Assembly (NCBI GenBank): GCA_021767525.1
Contig: JAASTF010000228.1
Span: 1-5,447 of the forward strand
Reading direction: 5' to 3'
Length of the DNA: 5,447 bases
Origin: Paracoccaceae bacterium
Lineage (GTDB): Bacteria; Pseudomonadota; Alphaproteobacteria; Rhodobacterales; Rhodobacteraceae
Shown: one piece after another, positions 1 through 5,340 of the stretch
Layout of the letters: each line of letters opens with the position of its first letter
Position numbering within the stretch: the stretch's first letter is position 1
Made by a program: the position numbers and the translations under genes
Notes under the pieces: model-generated
The model's database searches: none
What the model saw: only the letters and a program-made list of their open reading frames with translations
What the model was told of the DNA's origin: nothing

Positions 1-546
1 GAAAAAGAGGTGCGCGAGGGCGCGATCGGCAAGGATCTGAAAAAGGTCCGCAACGTCAAACCGATCTGGTCGAAATACGGCCTGACCGCCAGCCTTGTTC
101 TGGGCGGCATGGACATGTGGACCAACACGCTGGGCTTTTCGCTGTTCGGCACGATGGGGCATGGCAAGAACGATGCCGATGCAACCGAACCGGCCAGCAA
201 GCACAGCGAAATCGACTATCCCAAGCCCGACGGCAAGCTGTCTTTCGACCGTCTGACCAATGTCAGCTTCTCGATGACGAACCACGAGGAAAGCCAGCCC
301 AGCCACCTGCGGCTGAAGGACCCCAAGGTGCCGGTCGAGGTGAACCTGCCCAAATACGCCGGCCCCTCGGCCCGCTATTGCCCGGCGGGTGTTTACGAGT
401 TCGTGGAAAAGGATGGCAGCCCCGAGTTCGTCATCAATTTCCAGAACTGCGTGCACTGCAAGACCTGCGACATCAAGGACCCCAGCCAGAACATCAACTG
501 GACCACGCCGCAGGGCGGAGACGGGCCGAACTATCCCAACATGTGA
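1..546 (+). CDS. Electron transfer flavoprotein:ubiquinone oxidoreductase (ETF-QO), C-terminal part
   Basis: This is the C-terminal 181 residues of ETF-QO, cut by the left edge and ending in TGA at 544-546. The enzyme is a monotopic inner-membrane flavoprotein with FAD and one 4Fe-4S cluster. It takes electrons from reduced ETF, which is fed by acyl-CoA and related dehydrogenases, and gives them to ubiquinone. What is seen: visible residues about 28-52 form a hydrophobic glycine- and tryptophan-containing stretch, matching the membrane/quinone-binding helix of the family. The cluster ligands follow as Cys127 in a YCPAGVYEF context, then Cys150, Cys153 and Cys156 in NCVHCKTCDIKDP. The tail GGDGPNYPNM is the family's usual ending. 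No frameshift or missing ligand is apparent. A hairpin terminator follows at once, so this looks like the end of a transcription unit. The FAD domain lies outside the window. Identification is near certain. Confidence 0.97.
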   Translation, partial: EKEVREGAIGKDLKKVRNVKPIWSKYGLTASLVLGGMDMWTNTLGFSLFGTMGHGKNDADATEPASKHSEIDYPKPDGKLSFDRLTNVSFSMTNHEESQPSHLRLKDPKVPVEVNLPKYAGPSARYCPAGVYEFVEKDGSPEFVINFQNCVHCKTCDIKDPSQNINWTTPQGGDGPNYPNM

Positions 547-561
547 TCCCACGCGGATCAG

Positions 562-598
562 ATGCGCAGGCGGCCCCGGTGGCCGCCTGTTTGCATTC
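562..598 (+). terminator. Rho-independent-type terminator after the ETF-QO gene
   Basis: A perfect 9-bp GC-rich stem (567-575 CAGGCGGCC pairs with 581-589 GGCCGCCTG) closes a five-base CCGGT loop and starts 20 bases after the ETF-QO stop. A TTT run and TTGCATTCT follow it. The tail is poorer in T than the E. coli ideal, as is often the case in GC-rich genomes. Outer arms ATGC (562-565) and GCAT (593-596) can add four more pairs around a small bulge. Position, stem strength and orientation support termination of the upstream transcript. Confidence 0.72.
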
Positions 599-689
599 TG
601 CCGCCCATTGTCGCGCCTCGCGCGGGCGTGCATTGCGTTTCGGGGCATCTGCGTTACCTTGGACGCAACGCAGGCATAAGGACACAAAC
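599..689 (+). promoter_or_regulatory. Leader/promoter region of the TPR-ispE pair with spaced TGCGTT repeats
   Basis: This stretch lies between the terminator and the GTG start of the TPR gene and must contain its promoter if the hairpin at 562-598 terminates. It holds TGCGTT at 634-639, a second copy at 650-655, and the inverted copy AACGCA at 667-672. The last two extend to a perfect 7-bp inverted repeat (649-655 with 667-673, 11-base loop) ending four bases before the Shine-Dalgarno AAGGA at 678-682. A weak -35/-10-like pair (TTGCGT 633-638, TACCTT 655-660, 16-base spacer) can be drawn, but each half matches only about three of six consensus bases. I infer a regulatory leader; the exact promoter is not established. 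Confidence 0.35.
678..682 (+). promoter_or_regulatory. Ribosome binding site that fixes the GTG start of the TPR gene
   Basis: AAGGA sits seven bases upstream of the GTG at 690-692. The GTG is followed directly by a Lys-Lys-Arg plus hydrophobic signal sequence. Together they decide the start. The reading frame stays open back to 117, but that upstream part overlaps ETF-QO out of frame and lacks this arrangement. Confidence 0.75.
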
Positions 690-2411
690 GTGGCACTGGG
701 AAAGAAACGGTTTATCGCGGCGGTGACGGCTGCCATCATCAGCGTTGCGGGCACGCATGTCGGCGCGGCGAACGGGCTGGCCGGGTCGTACCTTGCCGCG
801 CGCCAGGCCGCCTTCGGTGCCGATTACGCGGCGGCGGCGCAGTATTTCACCCGCGCGCTGGCGCGCGATCCGTCGAACCCCAAGCTGCTTGAGGATGTCA
901 CCCTGTCGCAACTGGCGATGGGCAACCTGCAGCGCGCCGTGCCCAGTGCCCGCAAGATGGCGGCGGACGGGCTGACCAGCCAGATCGCGCAGATGGTCCT
1001 GGTGGCCGACGAGGTCGAGAATGGCAACTACCAGGCGCTGCTGACGCGGCTTGACGAGGATCGTGGCGTCGGGCCGCTGGTCGACGGGTTGCTGCGTGGC
1101 TGGGCGCATATGGGCGATGGCTCGGCCAACGAGGCGATGGCCGCCTTTGACGCGCTGGCCGCCGAGCGCGGGCTGAGTGGCTTTGCGATGTATCACAAGG
1201 CCCTTGCGCTGGCGCTTGTCGGCGATTTTGAAGGGGCCGAGGCGATCTATGCCGCCGACGGGGCGGGGCCGCTGCAACTGACGCGGCGGGCCACCATCGC
1301 GCGGCTTCAGATCCTTAGCCAGCTTGGCCGCAATGACGAGGCGATCACCCTGCTTGATTCCCTGTTCGGGGCCGACCTGGACCCGGCGCTGCGCGACATG
1401 CGCGCCCAGCTGGATGCAGGCGAGACGATGCGCTTCGATTTCATCCGGTCGGCACAGGATGGCGTGGCCGAGGTGTTCTTTACCGTGGCGGCCGCGCTGT
1501 CGAACGAGGCAGGCGCCGATTACACGCTGATCTACAGTCGCGTGGCGCAGCATTTGCGGCCCGATCACAGCGATGCGGTGTTGTTGTCGGCGCAGATGCT
1601 GGAAAACCTGGATCAGTTCGATCTGGCGGTGGACACCTACAATACCCTGTCGCCCGAGAACCCATCCTATCATGCGGCCGAGCTGGGCCGCGCCGCCGCG
1701 CTCAGCCAGGCCGACAGGCTGGATGCCGCGATCGAGGTGCTGGAGCAGCTTGCCAAAACTCACGGCGACCTGCCCATCGTGCACATGACGCTTGGCGACC
1801 TGATGCGCCAGGTCAAGGACTACGACGCCGCGGCCGAGGCATATACCACCGCGATCGACCTGTTCGACGCGCCCGGCCCGGAACAGTGGTTCCTGTATTA
1901 CGCCCGCGCCATCAGCCACGAACGCATGGACCGCTGGGAGCAGGCCGAGGCCGATTTCCGCCAGGCGCTGGAGCTGAACCCCGAACAGCCGCAGGTGTTG
2001 AATTACCTGGGCTACTCGCTGGTCGAAAAGCAGGAAAAGCTGGACGAGGCACTGAACATGATCGAACGCGCGGTCGCCGCGCGGCCCGACAGCGGCTATA
2101 TCGTCGACAGCCTGGGCTGGGTGCTTTACCGCCTTGGCCGCTATGAAGAGGCGGTCGAGCATATGGAGCGCGCGGCCGAGCTGATGCCGACCGATCCGGT
2201 TGTAAACGACCACCTTGGCGATGTGCTGTGGGCCGTGGGCCGCAAGCTCGAGGCGCGATTCCAGTGGAAGCGCGCGCTGTCTTTCTATGGCACGTCGGAC
2301 ACCAGCGACGATGTCGATCCCGACCGCATCCGCCGCAAGCTTGAGGTTGGGCTGGATCAGGTGCTGGCCGAAGAAGGTGCGCCGCCGTTGAAGGTGGCCA
2401 ATGGCGACTGA
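690..2411 (+). CDS. Exported tetratricopeptide-repeat protein, function unknown
   Basis: This gene encodes a 573-residue protein with a GTG start and a TGA stop at 2409-2411. Residues 4-27 look like a Sec signal peptide: GKKR, a hydrophobic core, then a VGA/A-like cleavage site near residue 26. There is no lipobox cysteine, so a soluble periplasmic protein is inferred. The whole protein lacks cysteine. TPR-like helical pairs begin about residue 31 (ARQAAFGADYAAAAQYF, then ALARDP). They are degenerate in the middle and clearest from about 397 to 535, where successive 34-residue repeats carry the usual signatures (Y/W, G/A, A, AL-x-L-x-P). TPR arrays bind other proteins; no catalytic motif is visible. 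Its last 11 bases overlap ispE, implying translational coupling, so expression is probably linked to isoprenoid synthesis even if the roles differ. The TPR class is secure, but the partner and process are unknown. Confidence 0.9.
   Translation: MALGKKRFIAAVTAAIISVAGTHVGAANGLAGSYLAARQAAFGADYAAAAQYFTRALARDPSNPKLLEDVTLSQLAMGNLQRAVPSARKMAADGLTSQIAQMVLVADEVENGNYQALLTRLDEDRGVGPLVDGLLRGWAHMGDGSANEAMAAFDALAAERGLSGFAMYHKALALALVGDFEGAEAIYAADGAGPLQLTRRATIARLQILSQLGRNDEAITLLDSLFGADLDPALRDMRAQLDAGETMRFDFIRSAQDGVAEVFFTVAAALSNEAGADYTLIYSRVAQHLRPDHSDAVLLSAQMLENLDQFDLAVDTYNTLSPENPSYHAAELGRAAALSQADRLDAAIEVLEQLAKTHGDLPIVHMTLGDLMRQVKDYDAAAEAYTTAIDLFDAPGPEQWFLYYARAISHERMDRWEQAEADFRQALELNPEQPQVLNYLGYSLVEKQEKLDEALNMIERAVAARPDSGYIVDSLGWVLYRLGRYEEAVEHMERAAELMPTDPVVNDHLGDVLWAVGRKLEARFQWKRALSFYGTSDTSDDVDPDRIRRKLEVGLDQVLAEEGAPPLKVANGD
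2391..2394 (+). promoter_or_regulatory. ispE ribosome binding site inside the TPR gene
   Basis: AAGG lies six bases before the ATG at 2401, within the final codons of the TPR gene. It supports ATG 2401 as the ispE start. Ribosomes finishing at 2411 would be placed directly over the ispE start region. Confidence 0.6.
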
Positions 2412-3228
2412 GGCTTTTGCGCCGGCCAAGATCAATCTGACCTTGCATGTCACCGCCCAGCGGCCCGATGGCTATCACATGCTGGACTCGCTGGTGGTGT
2501 TCGCAGATGTGGGCGACCGCCTGACATTCGATCCCGGCCCGGCGATGTCGCTGGCGGTGACCGGCCCCTTTGCCGCCGGCGTGCCCGCCGATGGCAGCAA
2601 CCTTGTCTGGCGCGCCGCCGAAACGGCCGGCTGGACGGGGCATATCACGTTGGAAAAAAACCTGCCGCACGGAGCGGGGATCGGCGGCGGCTCGTCCGAT
2701 GCGGCGGCGGTGCTGCGCGCGCTGGGCCAGCCCGACCTGGACAGTGCCGAGGCGCTGGGCGCCGATGTGCCCGTGTGCCTGAGCGCGGTGCCAAAGCGGC
2801 TGCAAGGGATCGGTGAAATCCTGACGCCCTTGCCCGACACGCCCGTTTTGGACCTGGTGCTGGTGAACCCGGGCGGGCATCTGCCCACGCCCGCCGTGTT
2901 CAAGGCGCTTGAGCACAAGATGAACGACCCGATGGAGGGGGTGGCCACTTGGCCCGATCGCGCTTGGCTGCTTGATTGGTTGCGCCGGCAGCGCAACGAT
3001 CTGACCGCGCCTGCCATGCAGCTTGCGCCGCAGATCGCCACCGCGCTGGCCGCTTTGGAGCAAGACGCGCAGTTGGCGCGGATGTCAGGCTCGGGCGCGA
3101 CCTGTTTCGGGATTTATCCCAATGGGGATGCCGCGCAACGCGCCGCGTCGCGCATCGCGGCAGAGTATCCCGATTGGTGGGTGACGCCCGCGCACAGCCT
3201 GGGCGCCGGGCCAAGGGCCGTCAATTGA
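2401..3228 (+). CDS. ispE: 4-diphosphocytidyl-2-C-methyl-D-erythritol kinase
   Basis: IspE is the cytoplasmic GHMP-family kinase of the MEP (non-mevalonate) pathway. It phosphorylates CDP-methylerythritol at the 2-hydroxyl with ATP on the way to IPP and DMAPP. The 275-residue protein has the diagnostic blocks in order. PAKINLTL with Lys10 and QRPDGYH (20-26) form the substrate-binding start. GAGIGGGSSDAAA (91-103) is the glycine-rich ATP loop. GADVPV (120-125) carries Asp122, matching the catalytic Asp of E. coli IspE (Asp141 there). LVNPG lies mid-protein, and SGSGATCFGIY from Ser229 is the third GHMP motif. It is slightly shorter than E. coli IspE (about 283), mainly because only 11 residues separate the ATP-loop helix from GADVPV. 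The start overlaps the TPR gene by 11 bases. The stop shares a palindrome with the convergent polyprenyl synthase gene. All key residues are intact, so it should be active. Confidence 0.95.
   Translation: MATEAFAPAKINLTLHVTAQRPDGYHMLDSLVVFADVGDRLTFDPGPAMSLAVTGPFAAGVPADGSNLVWRAAETAGWTGHITLEKNLPHGAGIGGGSSDAAAVLRALGQPDLDSAEALGADVPVCLSAVPKRLQGIGEILTPLPDTPVLDLVLVNPGGHLPTPAVFKALEHKMNDPMEGVATWPDRAWLLDWLRRQRNDLTAPAMQLAPQIATALAALEQDAQLARMSGSGATCFGIYPNGDAAQRAASRIAAEYPDWWVTPAHSLGAGPRAVN
3221..3228. other. Palindromic double stop TCAATTGA shared by two convergent genes
   Basis: The 8-base sequence TCAATTGA is its own reverse complement. On the plus strand its last three bases are the TGA stop of ispE; on the minus strand the same three bases are the TGA stop of the polyprenyl synthase. 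The coding regions therefore overlap by exactly this palindrome, and there is no intergenic room for a conventional bidirectional terminator. Confidence 0.95.
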
Positions 3229-4222
3229 TCCGCGCGACCACGTAATCGGCCAGGTCGATCAGCATCCGGCGCAGATCGCTTTGCGGCAGTTTGGCCATCG
3301 CCTGTTTCGCGGTATCGGCCCAAGCCAGCGCATCATCCCGCGTGGCAGCCAGCGTGTCATGCTTGTGCAGCAGGGCGATGGCGTGTTCCAGGTCGCCGTC
3401 TTCCTGCTTGCCCTTTTCGATCGTGCGCGTCCAGAACGCGCGTTCCTCGGCATCGGCGCGGGCCACGGCCTTTATCACTGGCAGGGTCAGCTTGCGCTCG
3501 CGGAAATCGTCGCCCACGTTCTTGCCGGTGGCCTTGGCGTCGCCCTGGTAATCCAGCAGGTCGTCGACGATCTGAAAGGCGATCCCCAGCGCATCGCCGT
3601 AATCAAATAGCGCCTGCACCTGGTCGTCATCCGCGCCGGCGATCACGCCGCCCGCCTCGGTCGCGGCGGAAAACAGCGCCGCCGTCTTGCCGCGAACCAC
3701 TTTCAGGTAAACGCTTTCGTCGGTGCGCAGATCCTGCGCGGCGGTCATTTGCAGCACTTCGCCCTCGGCGATGGTGGCGGCGGCGTCGGACAGGATGCGC
3801 AGCACCCGGAGGCTGCCCGGCTCGGTCATCAACTGGAAGGCGCGGGCAAACAGGTAGTCGCCCACCAGCACGCTGGACTTGTTGTCCCACAGCAGGTTCG
3901 CGGTGGGGCGGCCGCGGCGTTGCTGGCTTTCGTCCACCACGTCATCATGCAGCAGAGTGGCCGTGTGGATGAACTCGACCGTCGCGGCCAGGTGCACGTC
4001 ATAAGGCCCGCGATAGCCGCACATGCGCGCCGCCGCCAGCACCAGCATCGGGCGCAGGCGCTTGCCTCCGGCCTCGACCAGATGCGCCGTCACCTCGGGG
4101 ATGCGGGGGGCGTGCTCGCTGGCCATGCGTTCGCGGATCAGCGTGTTGACCGCGCCCATCCCATCGGCCAGCGCGGCGGCCAGTTCTTCGTGCGGTTTGG
4201 TGGTCGCGTGATCCAGGCTCAT
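3221..4222 (-). CDS. Long-chain all-trans polyprenyl diphosphate synthase (probably for the ubiquinone side chain)
   Basis: This is a 333-residue prenyltransferase that extends an allylic diphosphate with IPP units. It has the trans-prenyl synthase motifs: GGKRLRP (52-58) for IPP binding, the first Asp-rich motif DDVVD (93-97) followed by a RRGRPT segment (102-107), GDYLFARAF (121-129), RGKTAALF (177-184), FQIVDDLLDY with the second Asp-rich motif DDLLD (220-224), and GDDFRERKLTLP downstream. Ala88, five residues before the first Asp motif, is small, as expected for long products. In alphaproteobacteria that usually means decaprenyl diphosphate for ubiquinone-10; octaprenyl or solanesyl cannot be excluded, so no symbol is given. 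The start at ATG 4222 has GGGGAAAGA just upstream; an in-frame ATG at 4240 would add six residues. The stop (3221-3223 on plus) overlaps the ispE end by 8 bases, tail to tail. Confidence 0.94.
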   Translation of the reverse strand: MSLDHATTKPHEELAAALADGMGAVNTLIRERMASEHAPRIPEVTAHLVEAGGKRLRPMLVLAAARMCGYRGPYDVHLAATVEFIHTATLLHDDVVDESQQRRGRPTANLLWDNKSSVLVGDYLFARAFQLMTEPGSLRVLRILSDAAATIAEGEVLQMTAAQDLRTDESVYLKVVRGKTAALFSAATEAGGVIAGADDDQVQALFDYGDALGIAFQIVDDLLDYQGDAKATGKNVGDDFRERKLTLPVIKAVARADAEERAFWTRTIEKGKQEDGDLEHAIALLHKHDTLAATRDDALAWADTAKQAMAKLPQSDLRRMLIDLADYVVARIN

Positions 4223-4279
4223 TCTTTCCCCAGTTCGCATGGCTCGACATTCCCCCGGCCATGCCCTTATCTCAAGGTC
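4223..4279. promoter_or_regulatory. Divergent promoter region between the polyprenyl synthase and DUF2007 genes
   Basis: Only 57 bases separate the two divergent start codons, so both promoters must lie here or inside the coding ends. On the minus strand, TTGAGA (plus 4270-4275) is followed after 17 bases by GAATGT (plus 4247-4252). That is a good -35 with a weak -10, and it would place transcription start about 20-25 bases before ATG 4222. On the plus strand, TCGACA (4244-4249) and TATCTC (4268-4273), with an 18-base spacer, would start transcription almost at ATG 4280, giving a leaderless or very short-leader message. The two candidates overlap back to back. Divergent initiation is well supported by gene layout; the individual boxes are tentative. 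Confidence 0.4.
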
Positions 4280-4495
4280 ATGAAACAGCTTTTGCGCACC
4301 AATGACCCGACCGTTCTGGCCTTTGCCAAGGCACTGCTTCAGGGCGAGGATATAGACTGCTTCGAACTCGACGTAAACATGAGCGCACTGGAAGGGTCGA
4401 TTGGCATATTGCCGCGCCGCCTGATGGTGCGCGAGGGCGACCTGACCCGCGCCCAGCGCGTCATGCGCGACAACGGGATCGCCCTGGATGGATGA
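4280..4495 (+). CDS. DUF2007 family small protein
   Basis: This is a complete 71-residue protein recognisable as DUF2007 (PF09413, annotated only as a putative signal-transducing domain). It opens with MKQLLRTNDPTVLAFAKALL, typical of the family's first strand and helix. Then comes a GEDIDCFELDVNMS segment and the characteristic SALEGSIGILPRRLMV core, ending with a helix (LTRAQRVMRDNGI). It has no signal peptide or membrane segment, so it is inferred to be cytoplasmic. ATG 4280 is chosen because it begins the conserved fold; AAGG at 4274-4277 is only two bases away, too close for an ideal Shine-Dalgarno, so initiation may be weak or leaderless. The last 8 bases overlap the methyltransferase start, indicating an operon and likely translational coupling. 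No biochemical function is established for the family as far as I know. Confidence 0.88.
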   Translation: MKQLLRTNDPTVLAFAKALLQGEDIDCFELDVNMSALEGSIGILPRRLMVREGDLTRAQRVMRDNGIALDG

Positions 4496-5234
4496 CGCCA
4501 CCCAAGACGGCTTCCTGGGTGGGCGGATCAAACTGTGGCAGCCGCGCAAAGGCTATCGCGCGGGTGTGGATCCGGTGATTTTGGCCGCCACTGTGCCGGG
4601 CGACGTGCGGTGCGTGCTGGATGTGGGCTGTGGCGTGGGGGCGGCGGGGCTGTGCCTGGCCGCGCGCCTGCCGGACGTGGCGGTGACGGGGCTGGAGGTG
4701 CAGCCGGATTATGCCGCGCTGGCGCGGCGCAATGCCCGTGACAATGCGCTGGATTTCGACGTGATCGAGGGCGACTTGGCCGACATGCCCCGCACGCTGC
4801 GCGACCGGCAGTTCGACCACGTGATCGCCAACCCGCCCTATTTCCGTCGCGATCAGACGACGCCCGCGCAGGATGCCGGGCGCGAAACCGCGATGGGCGA
4901 GGGCGCGCCCCTGTCCGCCTGGGTCGAGGCCTGCGCGCGCCGGGTGCGCGACCGTGGCGAGGTGACGATGATCCAGCGTGCCGAGCGTCTGCCCGAGCTG
5001 CTGGCGCTGTTCACAGGGCTGCTGGGCTCGGTCCGGGTTCTGCCGCTGATCCCGCGTGCTGGACGCGACAGCCAGCTTGTCCTGATCCGGGGGCAAAAGG
5101 GCGGGCGCGCCGATTTCCGCCTTCATGCGGGGGTGCAAATCCACGTGTCGCCCACCCATGCCGGCGACCGCCCCGATTACGCTCCGGCGATCCGGACCGT
5201 GCTGCACGATGCGGCGGCGCTGCCGTTTCCCTAA
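4488..5234 (+). CDS. TrmN6/YfiC-like tRNA1(Val) adenine-37 N6-methyltransferase
   Basis: This 248-residue class I SAM-dependent methyltransferase of the COG4123/TrmN6 type is close in length to E. coli TrmN6 (about 245). That enzyme methylates N6 of A37 in tRNA1(Val). What is seen: an N-terminal segment ending GYRAGVDPVILAA (22-34), typical of the family. SAM-binding motif I is VLDVGCGVG (43-51), and acidic Glu70 after the second strand would contact the SAM ribose. The catalytic NPPY motif at 115-118, followed by Phe, marks N6-adenine or related amino methyltransferases. The C-terminal part completes the fold with a PLIPRAGRDSQLVLI-like strand region. The start overlaps the DUF2007 stop by 8 bases; GGGA at 4475-4478 may serve as a spaced ribosome site. 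The substrate is inferred from the family; other RNA or protein amino-methylation cannot be excluded, so no symbol is given. Confidence 0.88.
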   Translation: MDDATQDGFLGGRIKLWQPRKGYRAGVDPVILAATVPGDVRCVLDVGCGVGAAGLCLAARLPDVAVTGLEVQPDYAALARRNARDNALDFDVIEGDLADMPRTLRDRQFDHVIANPPYFRRDQTTPAQDAGRETAMGEGAPLSAWVEACARRVRDRGEVTMIQRAERLPELLALFTGLLGSVRVLPLIPRAGRDSQLVLIRGQKGGRADFRLHAGVQIHVSPTHAGDRPDYAPAIRTVLHDAAALPFP

Positions 5235-5340
5235 GCCGCGTTCAGATTTTATTTGCCACATGCTGCGCCCGCAGCGTGACAGAAGGCGGCGAATGTGCTG
5301 CACTGGACCGTGGCATTCATGAAACGAGAGGAGGACGCCA
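5235..5340 (+). promoter_or_regulatory. Intergenic leader of the DUF465 gene, no clear promoter or terminator
   Basis: This 106-base gap should hold the start signals of the following gene and perhaps the end of the methyltransferase transcript. An AT-rich run TTTTATTT (5247-5254) precedes a small hairpin, GCTGC-GCCC-GCAGC (5262-5275), that lacks a T tail. TTGCCA at 5253-5258 resembles a -35 element, but no good -10 stands at the right distance. Confidence 0.3.
5329..5334 (+). promoter_or_regulatory. Strong Shine-Dalgarno AGGAGG of the DUF465 gene
   Basis: AGGAGG lies six bases upstream of ATG 5341. It is a full consensus site and by far the strongest in the window, suggesting high translation of the small protein that follows. 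Confidence 0.85.

Noticed and set aside
117..689. Upstream in-frame extension of the TPR gene reaching back to an ATG at 117
   Set aside because: It overlaps ETF-QO out of frame and crosses the terminator hairpin. Its translation is Arg/Gln/Ala-rich shadow sequence, and the GTG at 690 has a good ribosome site and a signal peptide.
654..2453. A 599-codon open frame on the minus strand opposite the TPR gene
   Set aside because: Long antisense frames are common opposite GC-rich genes with biased third positions. The translation shows no recognisable domain, and the plus strand carries a clear TPR protein.
1912..3063. A 383-codon minus-strand open frame across the TPR-ispE junction
   Set aside because: It crosses two well-supported plus-strand genes and reads as low-complexity Arg/Gln/Pro/His-rich shadow sequence with no start signals.
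3749..4279. N-terminal extension of the DUF2007 frame antisense to the polyprenyl synthase
   Set aside because: The DUF2007 fold begins exactly at ATG 4280. The extension is the complement of conserved prenyltransferase sequence.
5210..5254. Possible terminator after the methyltransferase (TGCGGC with GCCGCG around the stop, then TTTTATTT)
   Set aside because: The stem is only about six pairs including a G-U, the loop is near 19 bases, and the T run starts several bases after the stem. That is too weak to call.
5262..5275. Small hairpin GCTGC-GCCC-GCAGC as a terminator or operator
   Set aside because: A 5-bp stem with no T tail on either strand is common by chance in GC-rich DNA.
4461..5303. 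A 280-codon minus-strand open frame opposite the methyltransferase
   Set aside because: It is a His/Arg/Gln-rich shadow of a gene with intact SAM-binding and NPPY motifs.
5260..5322. A 20-codon Arg/Cys-rich open frame (ATG 5260 to TGA 5320-5322) ahead of the DUF465 gene, possible leader peptide
   Set aside because: It has no ribosome site before its ATG, no run of regulatory codons, and no attenuator-like hairpins after it.
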